Origin: Bombilactobacillus bombi
GTDB lineage: Bacteria; Bacillota; Bacilli; Lactobacillales; Lactobacillaceae
Assembly: GCF_964340835.1 (NCBI RefSeq)
Contig: NZ_OZ204251.1
DNA length: 64,000 nucleotides
Strand: one strand, 5' to 3'
Shown: positions 1-9,231 of the stretch, piece by piece
Layout: every line of letters starts with the position of its first letter
Position numbering within the stretch: position 1 is the stretch's first letter
Position numbers and translations under genes: made by a program
The notes under the pieces: model-generated
Told to the model about the DNA's origin: nothing
The model's database searches: none
What the model saw: only the letters and a program-made list of their open reading frames with translations

Positions 1-77
1 TTATTAAATAATATTTAATAATATTTGTCCTATTTAATCAAGATGTTGGTAGATGGTTTTTTGGTTGGAGGAATGAA

Positions 78-3000
78 GTGAAGATATTTTCAAGAAATGA
101 ACTATTTAGTTTCAAACAAATTGTTATAGCATTGATAATGCTTGTAAGTGGTGGAGTAGGCTGCTTGACCACTTCTTTTTTTACTGTTGATGCTGCAACT
201 TATGGAACTATTCCAGAATTAGACGAAAAAGAAGATTCTCAAGAAGCGCAAATGCTTAATGATTTGGGCACAAATGGGATTAAACTTAATGATTCTCAAT
301 CTAGTATAGATAATATTAATAGCCCAAGTATAATGCAGATGTTACAACTGCAATTACAGCAAAAAGATGATTTGAAAAGAATCGAGGCTTATCATGCTAA
401 GCAACGGTCCGAACGACACTTAAGTCGTCGAGCAGTAGGTGATGCAGATGTTTCTACGTGGGATGAATTTGTCAGTGCTGCTAGTGATCCAAATATTGAT
501 ACAATTAATTTAAAGACTGATATTCTAGCTGATAGTTCCGCAACTATTGACTCCGATAAAATTATTAACTTTAATGGCTTTAAGCTAAGTATTAATATAG
601 ATGATACAACAAAGAAAACTATTACTATTGCAAGTGGTAATGTTAAATTAGTTTCTCCTACAGTTGAAAATAAACCTCGAAAAGTAAAAGCATCTTCACC
701 ATCAGCGTTTACTTTTCAAGGTGGTAGCTTAACAGTTACAGGTAATGCTCAAATATCGGGTGATTTTTTTAGTTCTACTGGTACTCCTGGTGATTTGACT
801 TTTCAAGATGCTACAGCGTATTTTTATAATGATATCTGTACTTGGGATTATCTAGGAGGAAGGGGAAATGGTTCAATAATCTCCATGACTGGTAGTTCTG
901 CAGGTTCAATAAAGATATTAAACAGTACTATAAATGAAAGTTCTTACGGTTTTATTTTCTTTGCTAATCCACCCCATAAGTCACTGTTGATTGATGATAA
1001 TTCTAAAATCACTTCCACACAACCAGATGTTAATGAGACTAATTCCTTATTTTATTTCGTTGCTACACCTCAGGATCAAACTGTTGTTGGTGCTGGAATA
1101 GAATTGACAATTAAGGGTCATTCTTCTGTTACTGTTAATAAAGCATCGACTTATAATATTTGTGCTCCTATTAAATTATTCGGTGGAGGTACAAAGATTA
1201 GTTTGTCTGAAGGATCAGACTTGGATGTTACTAATCCGCGTGGCTCAGGAATTGCTGAGGCTGGAGATGGGAGTACATTTACCTTAGATGGTGAAGGAAC
1301 AGAATTAAAAGCAACTAGGGGAGATGTTGGTTCAACTTCTGCTGACAATTCTCCTATTAGATTTGCTCTTACTGGAGGAATGACCTTTAATATCACTAAT
1401 AAAGCCCAGGTAAATGCTTATCAAAATAATCCACGTACTAATACCTATGGTATTCGGATGTTCGGCAGTGACAATGGCATTAATGTAGAAAGTGGTGCGG
1501 AATTTAATGTTTATAATAACAATGTTCCTGGAGTAGCTAATAAAGGGTCATACAAGTTGCCTGGTGGACAAGGAATTCTTTATGCAGGTGGTACCTCAAA
1601 AAATGTTAGTGAATTTAATTTAAAAGGAAAAGATTCGCAAGTTCTAATCGACTCTAAAAATGGTCCAGCGATTCAAGCGAATACTACTGGATTAAAAGTT
1701 GATGTCGAAGATGGAACTTCATTTGTAGTCCGTGGCCGAATGGATGGAGACGCTATTTTTTACTCTAAACAAGATCTGGTTTTTAAAATGGGAGTTCCTC
1801 GGTATTTTGATTTTATGAATTATGCAAATACTCCCAAAGCTAAATCTATTGATAATTTGTTTACAGCAGATGCCACAAGTATATTTACTCATGGGCCAGT
1901 GCCTTTATCCGTTTGGGATAACAATTCTGATGTCTTAGCTTCACCAACTAAGTCTTGGAAATATGTCGGGGCTACTTATAGTGGCAAAGGACCATTTAGT
2001 GTAGCGACTCCAACTACTACTGGACCTAGTACAGATGATTTTGTCGACTTTATGAATTTAAATGCTGGCCTAACTAAAGTTCGTAGAATGACGGCTAATA
2101 CTTCCCCAGCGAAGGTTACTAGTCCAGATTTGCCACCGACTAATGCTGATAAGTATATCTGGATAAAAGCTTTAATACCAGCTGAAAATAATATTACTCG
2201 AGAAGCTTATGACGGTGAAGTCTTTGCTGATGTCAAGTTGACTATGCCAGATGGAACTACAAAAACATTTAACGGCACATCAATTCAGCACGCGGATTAC
2301 TATGAGTATGCTGATAAAACAATTATGAACGGTGCTATCAAGATAACTGGTAATAATGGTGATTTTATTCCCACCGGAACAAAAATTGAAGTCACTAAAC
2401 TATGGCGTAGTGATCCCGATCCTAATGATCAAGGAGCAATTATCTCAGATCCACAAGATATTCTATATCCAGTTACAACAGTTATCGATAAAACCCCACC
2501 AGCACCAGCCAAGTTAGTTGATGATGATGATTATGTACCACCGTCTACTAAGTCAGTGAGTGGCTATGATGGTGAACCGGGAGCTACAGTTTCTTGGCAA
2601 TTAATTCATAATAATCAAGTAACTAATGGACCAACAACGACAACAGTCAAACCAGACGGCACCTGGAAGTTAGATGGGATTTCTGGATTAAAATTAGATG
2701 TAGGGGATCAAATACGTTTTATTATGACGGATGCAGCCGGCAATTCTAATCCTAATACTGAGACTGTCTATCATGATGCTACTTTTGCACCGGCGACAAC
2801 TCTAAGAGTTGAAGGTCGCTTAAAGATGCGCGTGCCTTTAAGCATTGATTTTGGAAATAAAGTTAATGTTGATAGGAATAATATTCCTATGCAGAAGTAT
2901 ACAGGAGAGTTGAGCGTCACTGATACTCGACATGATTTAGCTTGGCAAATCACATTAAGTGCCCAAGGGGGGGATTTAGGAACGAGTGATTTACCATTAT

Positions 3001-3236
3001 ACTATGGTGATGATCAGGGACAATCAATTCCAATCAGTAATCAGCCAGCGCTTATCTACGCAAAAGCTCAACCGCAAGTAGATGAGAATCCGTTTGTTAT
3101 TTCCCAAGATTGGACGACTTCCACACGATCCACAACAGACGTTCCGAAAGGACCTTATTTAAAAAATGATCGTGATTATAGGCTGGGGCATCATCAAGGC
3201 ACCTTAGAGTGGACGTTAACTAATAGCCTGCCGTAG
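78..3236 (+). CDS. WxL-domain surface protein with pectate-lyase-like adhesive region
   Basis: A 1052-aa secreted surface protein. The GTG start at 78 follows GGAGG at 67-71; an ATG at 73 hits a stop after one codon, so GTG decides the start. Residues 1-39 form a signal peptide (hydrophobic core around 14-35, probable cleavage after VDA). Residues about 120-560 are rich in short beta-strand units typical of pectate-lyase-like adhesive folds. An Ig-like section follows at about 820-910. The last 130 residues resemble a WxL domain, with LAWQITLSAQ and a terminal LEWTLTNSLP. WxL domains are known to bind the cell wall non-covalently. There is no LPXTG anchor. I infer an adhesin or wall-associated protein; the ligand is unknown, and enzymatic activity is not implied by the fold. 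Confidence 0.75.
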   Translation: MKIFSRNELFSFKQIVIALIMLVSGGVGCLTTSFFTVDAATYGTIPELDEKEDSQEAQMLNDLGTNGIKLNDSQSSIDNINSPSIMQMLQLQLQQKDDLKRIEAYHAKQRSERHLSRRAVGDADVSTWDEFVSAASDPNIDTINLKTDILADSSATIDSDKIINFNGFKLSINIDDTTKKTITIASGNVKLVSPTVENKPRKVKASSPSAFTFQGGSLTVTGNAQISGDFFSSTGTPGDLTFQDATAYFYNDICTWDYLGGRGNGSIISMTGSSAGSIKILNSTINESSYGFIFFANPPHKSLLIDDNSKITSTQPDVNETNSLFYFVATPQDQTVVGAGIELTIKGHSSVTVNKASTYNICAPIKLFGGGTKISLSEGSDLDVTNPRGSGIAEAGDGSTFTLDGEGTELKATRGDVGSTSADNSPIRFALTGGMTFNITNKAQVNAYQNNPRTNTYGIRMFGSDNGINVESGAEFNVYNNNVPGVANKGSYKLPGGQGILYAGGTSKNVSEFNLKGKDSQVLIDSKNGPAIQANTTGLKVDVEDGTSFVVRGRMDGDAIFYSKQDLVFKMGVPRYFDFMNYANTPKAKSIDNLFTADATSIFTHGPVPLSVWDNNSDVLASPTKSWKYVGATYSGKGPFSVATPTTTGPSTDDFVDFMNLNAGLTKVRRMTANTSPAKVTSPDLPPTNADKYIWIKALIPAENNITREAYDGEVFADVKLTMPDGTTKTFNGTSIQHADYYEYADKTIMNGAIKITGNNGDFIPTGTKIEVTKLWRSDPDPNDQGAIISDPQDILYPVTTVIDKTPPAPAKLVDDDDYVPPSTKSVSGYDGEPGATVSWQLIHNNQVTNGPTTTTVKPDGTWKLDGISGLKLDVGDQIRFIMTDAAGNSNPNTETVYHDATFAPATTLRVEGRLKMRVPLSIDFGNKVNVDRNNIPMQKYTGELSVTDTRHDLAWQITLSAQGGDLGTSDLPLYYGDDQGQSIPISNQPALIYAKAQPQVDENPFVISQDWTTSTRSTTDVPKGPYLKNDRDYRLGHHQGTLEWTLTNSLP

Positions 3237-3251
3237 TTCTCATAAATAGAT

Positions 3252-3283
3252 AACACGATTTTATTTAAGAAATCGTGTTTTTT
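3252..3283 (+). terminator. Rho-independent terminator of the WxL gene
   Basis: Ten-base-pair stem, AACACGATTT (3252-3261) with AAATCGTGTT (3270-3279), an 8-nt loop and a T-rich tail. It lies 16 bases after the stop codon. Confidence 0.85.
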
Positions 3284-3345
3284 ATTTTTATCCTTTACAG
3301 AACTCGGAAAGTCTAAATAATAACTTAATCAAGGCGGTAAATACC

Positions 3346-3783
3346 ATGAGAGAGCAGGAAATCAAAAATATTGGTAATCTAATGAACGATATTTCCAATA
3401 AGGTAGTAAATACAGAAGAAAAACAATTACAAAGGCTAGGATTTTTGGATATTACATTAAGTGAAGCTCATGTAATTAATGCAATAACAGAAGTACAGCA
3501 AAAGACAAATTCTGAAGTGGCGCAAGAATTAGAATTATCTCCAGGTACTGTAACAGTTATAGTTAATCATTTATTAAAAAAAGGATATGTCTCACGTTCT
3601 CGTAGAGATGGAGATCGTAGAACAGTTAATCTGGGATTAACTAAAAAAGGTAAAAAGTTTTATCGTGTGTACAGACTGTATTATTACTTAATGATACAAA
3701 CTGCAGTAGAAGATTTGAGCGATACAGAAGTACAAATATTAAGTAAATCATTGAAAAAGATTAATACTTTTTTTGGCAGTTAA
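3346..3783 (+). CDS. MarR-family transcriptional regulator
   Basis: A 145-aa winged-helix protein of the MarR family. The recognition-helix region carries the typical pattern (ELELSPGTVTVIVNHLLKKG at about 62-81), followed by the wing motif with RRDGDRRTVNLGLTKKGKK. N- and C-terminal helices would form the dimer interface. An AAGGCGG site precedes the ATG. It is flanked by a terminator on its left and by about 390 non-coding bases on its right, so it is probably monocistronic and the target is not given by context. It resembles FabT-type MarR proteins in size, but no fatty-acid genes lie nearby, so that assignment is not made. Confidence 0.8.
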   Translation: MREQEIKNIGNLMNDISNKVVNTEEKQLQRLGFLDITLSEAHVINAITEVQQKTNSEVAQELELSPGTVTVIVNHLLKKGYVSRSRRDGDRRTVNLGLTKKGKKFYRVYRLYYYLMIQTAVEDLSDTEVQILSKSLKKINTFFGS

Positions 3784-4106
3784 ATTATTATTAGAAACGA
3801 ATAAAAATTGACATAAAGAAGTAAATAATAAGTAGACGACAAATTTAATCAGAGTGAATTCTAAAACTTCCACGAAAGAGAACTATTGACTTGATACCTT
3901 CTAATATTTGATCAATACATCGTTCATTATAACTAGCAATGATAGCAGTTCATTTATTATTGATTTGTTAGCACGTTTAAGATAAGGGCTGAGTCACATC
4001 GAGTTTTTTCTAGAAAAGGTAAGTAATATTTAAAAAAGTTTATTAGCTTTAATTAAAGCTTATTTGGTTTACACTCATAATTTATTAGGTAATTATTTAA
4101 AAGTTA
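3784..4106. other. Intergenic region with palindromes, no gene seen
   Basis: About 320 AT-rich bases between the MarR gene and the aminotransferase promoter. I see no plausible coding region. Two palindromes stand out: TTTTCTAGAAAA at 4006-4017 and AGCTTTAATTAAAGCT at 4045-4060. Either could be an operator; neither matches a consensus I can name. No T-box element is visible. Confidence 0.5.
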
Positions 4107-4134
4107 TTGACATTTACCAGTTTCATGGTATTCT
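4107..4134 (+). promoter_or_regulatory. Promoter of the aminotransferase gene
   Basis: A perfect -35 box TTGACA at 4107-4112, 16-bp spacer, and TATTCT at 4129-4134. It lies about 38 bases ahead of the ATG at 4172. Confidence 0.55.
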
Positions 4135-4171
4135 TTTCATTAAAATAAAATTAAAAACGGAGGAAAATATT

Positions 4172-5200
4172 ATGGCAAAGGTTAAAGCATCAGAGGTAGA
4201 TTTTAATAACTTGGGCTTTGATTATTTAGATTTGCCGTATCGTTACCAAGCGTATTGGCGTGATGGCGAATGGCAAGATGCAGGTTTAGTAGAAGATAGT
4301 GATGTGCAAATGAGCGAAGGCGCGACGGCTTTACATTACGGGCAGTCTGACTTTGAAGGTATGAAGGCTTATCGAACTAAGGATGGCGATATTCAATTAT
4401 TTCGTCCAGATCAAAATGCTGAGCGGATGCAACGTAGTTGTGAACGGTTATTAATGCCTTCAGTACCAACTGAGATGTTTATTGATGCTGTGAAACAAGT
4501 TGTTAAAGCCAATGCTGACTTTGTCCCTCCTTATGGTAATGGTGCTACTTTATATATTCGTCCTGTAATGTGGGGTGTTGGAGGAGTAATTGGTGTTCAT
4601 CCAGCGCCGGAGTACTTATTTAGAATTTTTGTTATGCCGGTTGGCAATTACTTCAAAGGTGGCTTAACACCAACTAATTTTACAACTTCTGAATATGATC
4701 GAGCTGCTCATAAAGGAACAGGTCAAAGCAAGGTCGGCGGTAACTATGCTGCTAGTTTGATGCCAGGTGATCAAGCACATAAGCGGGGATTTTCTGATTG
4801 TGTTTACTTAGATCCTATTAATCATCAAAAGATTGAAGAAGTTGGATCTGCTAACTTCTTTGGTATTACACAAGATGATAAGTTTGTGACACCGAAGTCA
4901 CCATCCATTTTGCCAAGTATCACGAAATATTCATTATTATATTTAGCAGAACATGAATTGGGTATGGAAACTGAAGAAGGCGATGTTTATATTGATGATT
5001 TAGATCGCTTTAAAGAGGCAGGTGCATGTGGTACTGCAGCTGTAATTTCACCAATTGGTGGTTTGGAACACAACGGAAATCTGCATGTCTTTTATAGTGA
5101 AACTGAAGTAGGACCAGTAACGCGAAAACTTTATGACTTGTTGACTGGTATCCAATTTGGTGATGTTCAAGGACCTGAAGGTTGGGTAGTTAAAGTTTAA
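4172..5200 (+). CDS. ilvE: Branched-chain amino acid aminotransferase
   Basis: A 342-aa class IV PLP-dependent aminotransferase that interconverts Leu, Ile and Val with their 2-oxo acids. The PLP-binding lysine lies in KVGGNYAASL, with typical flanking motifs (LHYGQSDFEGMKAYR near the N-terminus and EEVGSANFFGI before the cofactor site). The ATG at 4172 has GGAGG at 4159-4163; an in-frame upstream ATG exists at 4064 but has no ribosome site and would overlap the likely promoter. It is monocistronic, bounded by a strong terminator. In lactic acid bacteria the enzyme usually serves amino-acid catabolism and flavour formation, as biosynthesis is often missing; no ilv or leu biosynthetic genes are in this window. 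Confidence 0.92.
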   Translation: MAKVKASEVDFNNLGFDYLDLPYRYQAYWRDGEWQDAGLVEDSDVQMSEGATALHYGQSDFEGMKAYRTKDGDIQLFRPDQNAERMQRSCERLLMPSVPTEMFIDAVKQVVKANADFVPPYGNGATLYIRPVMWGVGGVIGVHPAPEYLFRIFVMPVGNYFKGGLTPTNFTTSEYDRAAHKGTGQSKVGGNYAASLMPGDQAHKRGFSDCVYLDPINHQKIEEVGSANFFGITQDDKFVTPKSPSILPSITKYSLLYLAEHELGMETEEGDVYIDDLDRFKEAGACGTAAVISPIGGLEHNGNLHVFYSETEVGPVTRKLYDLLTGIQFGDVQGPEGWVVKV

Positions 5201-5211
5201 AATAAAATTTA

Positions 5212-5246
5212 AAGCTGAAACAATCATTTGTTTCAGCTTCTTTTTT
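5212..5246 (+). terminator. Terminator after ilvE
   Basis: Stem AAGCTGAAAC (5212-5221) with GTTTCAGCTT (5230-5239), 8-nt loop, then a run of T. Confidence 0.9.
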
Positions 5247-5304
5247 GTGTTTTTAAATCGTGCGGCTTGAGGAAATGATTTTGTTTAAAACCATCTTTGA
5301 AAGA

Positions 5305-5896
5305 TTATGCTGGCAGAATTATTAAAAAATATTGTTCTCCAATAAGTAAGTTAACACCCAAACAGGTGAGTGCTGTAACCAAATTTAATTGTCCTAAATT
5401 GGTGATTCTTGAAAAAAGCGAAATCATGGCACCGAAAAAGGCCCCAGCCACAATATCTAATTTGATTTTTAAAATAGTCGCAATAGCCATAAAAACAAGA
5501 CCTAAAGTAGAAATAGTTGTGAACGAACTGCCACATACCAATGCAATTAATAAATAAACCACAAAAACTTCGGGTAAAAAGAATTTATTAGAAATAAGTT
5601 GAAAACCATAATACATAACTGTGGGGATAGTTCCTGAAAAAATTCACGTTGCTACTAATACGCCAATCAATAAAAAAATTAAAATTGGCGTAATGCCAGG
5701 TTTAATACCGTCTTCAATACCCTTCATAATGCTTGCCCAAGATAAATGATGTAATCGACCATAAATCATTAGGCAAAAGTATTTGTGGTGATTGTTGCAA
5801 AATGATAATGGCATAACCTAAAATGGCTAAAATAATGCACAAGACAATATAACATTTGCTTACTTTAATTGGTTTTATTTTGTGGTTTGTAATCAA
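5305..5896 (-). pseudogene. Decayed NhaC-family transporter
   Basis: Remnant of an NhaC-superfamily transporter on the minus strand. The N-terminal piece begins with TTG at 5896 behind TAGGAG and encodes a first membrane segment. A frameshift with apparent loss of some residues follows. A second frame then reads through SIMKGIEDGIKPGITPILIF and into a TGA at 5644-5646, exactly where the family has a Trp, and resumes with IFSGTIPTVMYYGFQLIS. The last piece has the family-like GAFFGAMISLFSRITNL and ends at 5305, near the middle of a normal 450-500-aa protein. Three lesions (frameshift, nonsense codon, C-terminal truncation) make function very unlikely. Several NhaC-superfamily members are predicted amino-acid transporters under T-box control, which fits the T-box-like leader just upstream. 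Confidence 0.8.
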
Positions 5897-5931
5897 AACT
5901 TGATACTCCTATTATTAGAATCTGTGTAATA

Positions 5932-6175
5932 ACGCAAAAAGTCCCAAAATTAAGAATTTAACTCTGGGACGAAGTGATTCGCAGTACCATCCATATTTAT
6001 GCGTTTTGCATCTCAAAATTATAACGTAATTAACGTTAACAGTAGAGATTGAGAAACGTAATTGAGAAAAATGCTTTGCAGAGTTTACAACAGCCACTAT
6101 GTTTCTAAAACAGGGAGCAAGTTTCCTACTAAATTTCTCCTATTATTAATTAAATTAACCACTTGAATCGTTTGC
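5932..6175 (-). promoter_or_regulatory. T-box leader (probably decayed) upstream of the NhaC-family pseudogene
   Basis: On the minus strand, positions 5993 to 5980 read TGGATGGTACTGCG, matching 11 of 14 bases of the T-box consensus AGGGTGGTACCGCG. It is followed by CTTCGTCCCAG and a terminator hairpin GTCCCA (5970-5965) / TGGGAC (5946-5941) with a T run at 5940-5936. This is the normal antiterminator/terminator order of T-box riboswitches, which sense uncharged tRNA. The Stem I half (about 6175-6010) contains AGTA- and GGTG-like pieces, but I could not assign the specifier codon, suggesting erosion together with the gene. Confidence 0.65.
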
Positions 6176-6277
6176 AATTCAATCATAGTATAAAAATATT
6201 TTAAAATAAATTGTAAATAATTATGTGCAATGAGTGTCATTGATTTACAATGAAATAGACATAAGGATTGTGAATAT

Positions 6278-7036
6278 ATGCAAAAAAGTTATCAGGCAAA
6301 ACATGCCTACCATGGACATTTTATGCATCAGAAAATATTTTTAGCGATTGTAGTGTTAATTATTTTTGGTACACTTTTTGGTTTATTATTATTGAATCGC
6401 TGGCAAAAAGCTGGGCGACCAGATACACAAGAATATCCTGTTTTAGGTGTTAGTCTTAGTCAAGAAGATGGCTACCAAGATTTTCGCTTACTGAAAAAAC
6501 ACGGTGTCGACTTTGTTTATTTAAAAGCAACTCAAGGAGCGGATTATTTTGATGACAATTTTTTAAGTAATTATTGGCGGATTCAAGGAGCACAATTACC
6601 ATTTGGGGTTTATCATTATTTTAGCTTTACATCATCGCCTCAAGCACAATTTGATAATTTTAAAACTAGTATCAGTCAGCAAATCGGTAATTTGCCAATA
6701 GTTATTCAATTAAATGATTATCAAAATCCGCATCCCACTACTAAAAAAATTAGGCAATCAGTATCACAATTGCGCACTTTACTGGTAAACTATTATCAGC
6801 GCAAGGTTATTATTCAAACAACACCAACGTTTGCGAAGATTTTTAATAATCCAAAAGATACAGTGTGGCTGCAATCCCCAAAGCTGCCACTGCATAAACG
6901 ACAAGATATTGATTTTTGGGAATATAGCCAGCAAGGAAAAATTCCCAGTTTGGCTTCGACTAATCTATATCATATGTCAGTCTTTATTGGTAATGAAAAT
7001 CATTGGCAACATTATGTACAAACAGGAGGCTATTAA
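6278..7036 (+). CDS. Membrane-anchored GH25-like (lysozyme-fold) protein, catalytic residues replaced
   Basis: A 252-aa protein with a short cytoplasmic tail, one membrane segment at about 18-40 and an extracellular GH25-like domain (about 54-250). Family landmarks are visible: LGVSLSQEDG, FVYLKATQG, LPFGVYHYFSF and the LPIVIQLND strand. GH25 muramidases use an Asp near the N-terminus and a DxE pair on a later strand. Here the first site is Ser59 and the pair is Gln144/Asn146, so all the usual carboxylates appear absent. I infer a non-hydrolytic or altered-function wall protein. It has a stop close to the next gene, whose RBS AGGAGG lies at 7023-7028 inside this gene; the two are probably co-transcribed. 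Confidence 0.75.
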   Translation: MQKSYQAKHAYHGHFMHQKIFLAIVVLIIFGTLFGLLLLNRWQKAGRPDTQEYPVLGVSLSQEDGYQDFRLLKKHGVDFVYLKATQGADYFDDNFLSNYWRIQGAQLPFGVYHYFSFTSSPQAQFDNFKTSISQQIGNLPIVIQLNDYQNPHPTTKKIRQSVSQLRTLLVNYYQRKVIIQTTPTFAKIFNNPKDTVWLQSPKLPLHKRQDIDFWEYSQQGKIPSLASTNLYHMSVFIGNENHWQHYVQTGGY

Positions 7037-8026
7037 TTGTTACAGCTAGGAGTTATTGGAACTAATTGGATTACACAACAATTTATTGAAGCTGCTCAAC
7101 AAACACATACTTTTCAGCTACGTGAGGTTTATTCACGAACACAAGAACATGCGCAAAATTTAATTAATCAAGTAAATGGTACTGATACCTTAATTACCAC
7201 AGATTTAACAAAATTTTTTGCTAGTCCAGAATTTGAAGTTGTTTATATTGCTTCGCCGAATAGTTTACATTTTCAGTATATTTGCCAAGCAATTGCAGCT
7301 AATAAACAAGTCATTGTGGAAAAACCAATGGTATCTACACGAGCAGAGTTTTTACAGATTCAAGAATTACTGCAAAACCATCCAGGAATTTATGTTTTAG
7401 AAGCAGCTCGCCATATCCATGAGCCCGAATTTGCAACTTTAAAACAGCAAGTACAACAATTAGATCAAATTGATGGGGCCACTATCACTTATCGGAAATA
7501 TTCCAGTCGCTATGATTTGGTCTTGACTGGACAAGAACCTAATATCTTTTCACCCAAGTTTTCTGGTGGTGCTTTGTACGATTTGGGTGTTTACTTATTG
7601 TATGATGCAGTTTGCTTATTTGGTCAACCGTTGTCTGCGCAGTACTTACCGCAAATGATTGCCACAGGTGTCGATGGTCAAGGAACAATAGTCTTACATT
7701 ATGATCATTTTGATGTGACAATGTTAGTTGGAAAAATTTCCAATTCTATCTTGCCCTCAGAAATATATAGTGGCAAAAAGACTTTATCTTTTGATGATGG
7801 GGGTACGGTGCGCAAAATTTGGAATAATTATAATGATTGGCAATTTACGGGCACTGACCATAATCCCATGTTAGCGGAAACGGAAGTATTTGCACAAATC
7901 ATTCAACAAAAAGATCAAACTCAATTTAATCAGTTATGGCAAATAGCTGATCAAGTTAATCAATTATTAACACAAATCCGTTTAGCGGCTGGTATTAAAT
8001 TTGCAGCCGATAGAAGTGAGGCATAA
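7037..8026 (+). CDS. Gfo/Idh/MocA-family oxidoreductase
   Basis: A 329-aa NAD(P)-dependent oxidoreductase of the Gfo/Idh/MocA family. The Rossmann fold opens with LGVIGTNWI, and the family lysine is in VIVEKPMV at about residue 96; the C-terminal alpha/beta substrate domain contains GGALYDLGVYLLYDA. The start is TTG at 7037, set by AGGAGG nine bases upstream. It begins directly after the GH25-like gene, and its stop overlaps the start of the helicase gene (ATAATGG), so the three form a likely operon. The substrate, probably a sugar or cyclitol derivative, cannot be told from sequence. Confidence 0.85.
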   Translation: MLQLGVIGTNWITQQFIEAAQQTHTFQLREVYSRTQEHAQNLINQVNGTDTLITTDLTKFFASPEFEVVYIASPNSLHFQYICQAIAANKQVIVEKPMVSTRAEFLQIQELLQNHPGIYVLEAARHIHEPEFATLKQQVQQLDQIDGATITYRKYSSRYDLVLTGQEPNIFSPKFSGGALYDLGVYLLYDAVCLFGQPLSAQYLPQMIATGVDGQGTIVLHYDHFDVTMLVGKISNSILPSEIYSGKKTLSFDDGGTVRKIWNNYNDWQFTGTDHNPMLAETEVFAQIIQQKDQTQFNQLWQIADQVNQLLTQIRLAAGIKFAADRSEA

Positions 8027-9219
8027 TGGAAATTCCAGCAGTTTATCAAACTTATTTTCAGCAACATCATTTTCAAAAATTAACCCCCGTGCAAAAAGCA
8101 GTTTACCAACCTGTTATTCAAGGACAATCAGTACTGGCCCTAGCTCCTACGGGTTCGGGCAAAACGCTTGCCTTTGGGATGCCTTTGTTAGAACAAGTAC
8201 AATTAGGTCAAGGTATTCAAAAGATAATTTTGGAACCATCACAAGAATTAGCGATTCAAACTCGGGATGTTTTACGAGAATTGAATCCCCAAGTGAACAT
8301 TTATGGAGTAATTGGCGGTGCAAATCTCAAACGCCAAATTGAACATTTGAAGCAAAAGCCTGAAGTTATAGTAGGTACTTTAGGTCGGATTTTAGACTTA
8401 GTAGATAAGAAAAAGCTGAAACTGCAAAATATTAGTACTTTGTTAGTAGATGAAGCTGATGAAATGTTAAGTGATCGCTTAGAAGATATTCGCGGATTAA
8501 TTAATCGCATGCCTAGTGCAGTTCAACTAGCCTTTTTCTCAGCTACGACAATTCCTTTATTTTCTGAATTAAAAAAATGGTTTGGACAAGAATTTACAGC
8601 TGTGAATTTGTCAACTGATGAGAGCTTTCGAGCAGGCTTAAGGCATTATTTTATAACGGTTGACAACCAACGTAAGTCAGAATTATTACAAAGGTTAGCT
8701 CATCGAAAAAATAAAAAGAACTTAGTTTTTTGTCAATCAAGTAAACAACTACATCGCTTAGCAGCAGATATGCGTTACCGAAAAACGTATTTCACAGTTT
8801 TAGATACCAGTGATCCTAAAAAAAGACGGGCAGATGCTTTAAATGCCTTTCGTAATCGGAAAACTTCAATGTTATTGGCAACTGATGTAGCCGCTCGCGG
8901 AATGGATATTCCTGATTTGACAACGGTTATTAATTTAGAAAATCCGCAAGATTTAACAGAATATATTCATCGTAGTGGTCGAACAGGACGCATGGGGCGC
9001 AATGGTGAAGTGATTACCATAGGTAATCAGCATGATTGGCGCCAACTTCAAACACTCTTAAAAAATAACAATATTCCACTGACCAAAGTCTATCTACAAG
9101 ACGATGAATTAAGTTCAACGCCACCGCACATCCATAAAAAGCAATCTGCACCAAAGAAAAAAGCTTCTACGCCTAAAAAGCGTTGGCGTAATCAAAAAAA
9201 TAAGGGCAAACAGCACTAA
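8026..9219 (+). CDS. DEAD-box ATP-dependent RNA helicase
   Basis: A 397-aa DEAD-box helicase with all core motifs: Q-motif region FQKLTPVQ, motif I APTGSGKT, motif II DEAD, motif III SAT, motif V ATDVAARGMDIP and motif VI HRSGRTGRMG. A short Lys-rich tail (about 370-397) probably aids RNA binding. By size and architecture it belongs with the CshB-like short helicases of Firmicutes, which act in cold adaptation, ribosome assembly or mRNA turnover. It overlaps the oxidoreductase stop by one base and is probably the last gene of that operon, just before the tRNA-Arg gene. Confidence 0.88.
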   Translation: MEIPAVYQTYFQQHHFQKLTPVQKAVYQPVIQGQSVLALAPTGSGKTLAFGMPLLEQVQLGQGIQKIILEPSQELAIQTRDVLRELNPQVNIYGVIGGANLKRQIEHLKQKPEVIVGTLGRILDLVDKKKLKLQNISTLLVDEADEMLSDRLEDIRGLINRMPSAVQLAFFSATTIPLFSELKKWFGQEFTAVNLSTDESFRAGLRHYFITVDNQRKSELLQRLAHRKNKKNLVFCQSSKQLHRLAADMRYRKTYFTVLDTSDPKKRRADALNAFRNRKTSMLLATDVAARGMDIPDLTTVINLENPQDLTEYIHRSGRTGRMGRNGEVITIGNQHDWRQLQTLLKNNNIPLTKVYLQDDELSSTPPHIHKKQSAPKKKASTPKKRWRNQKNKGKQH

Positions 9220-9231
9220 AGAACTTTACAT

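Noticed and set aside
1151..1396. Minus-strand frames inside the WxL gene
   Set aside because: They are antisense to a clearly coding gene and lack ribosome sites and family similarity.
3784..4171. T-box leader before ilvE
   Set aside because: No AGGGTGGNACCGCG-like antiterminator or following terminator is visible on the plus strand.
5297..5557. 86-aa plus-strand reading frame over the decayed transporter
   Set aside because: It is the mirror of the NhaC-like minus-strand sequence and has no ribosome site of its own.
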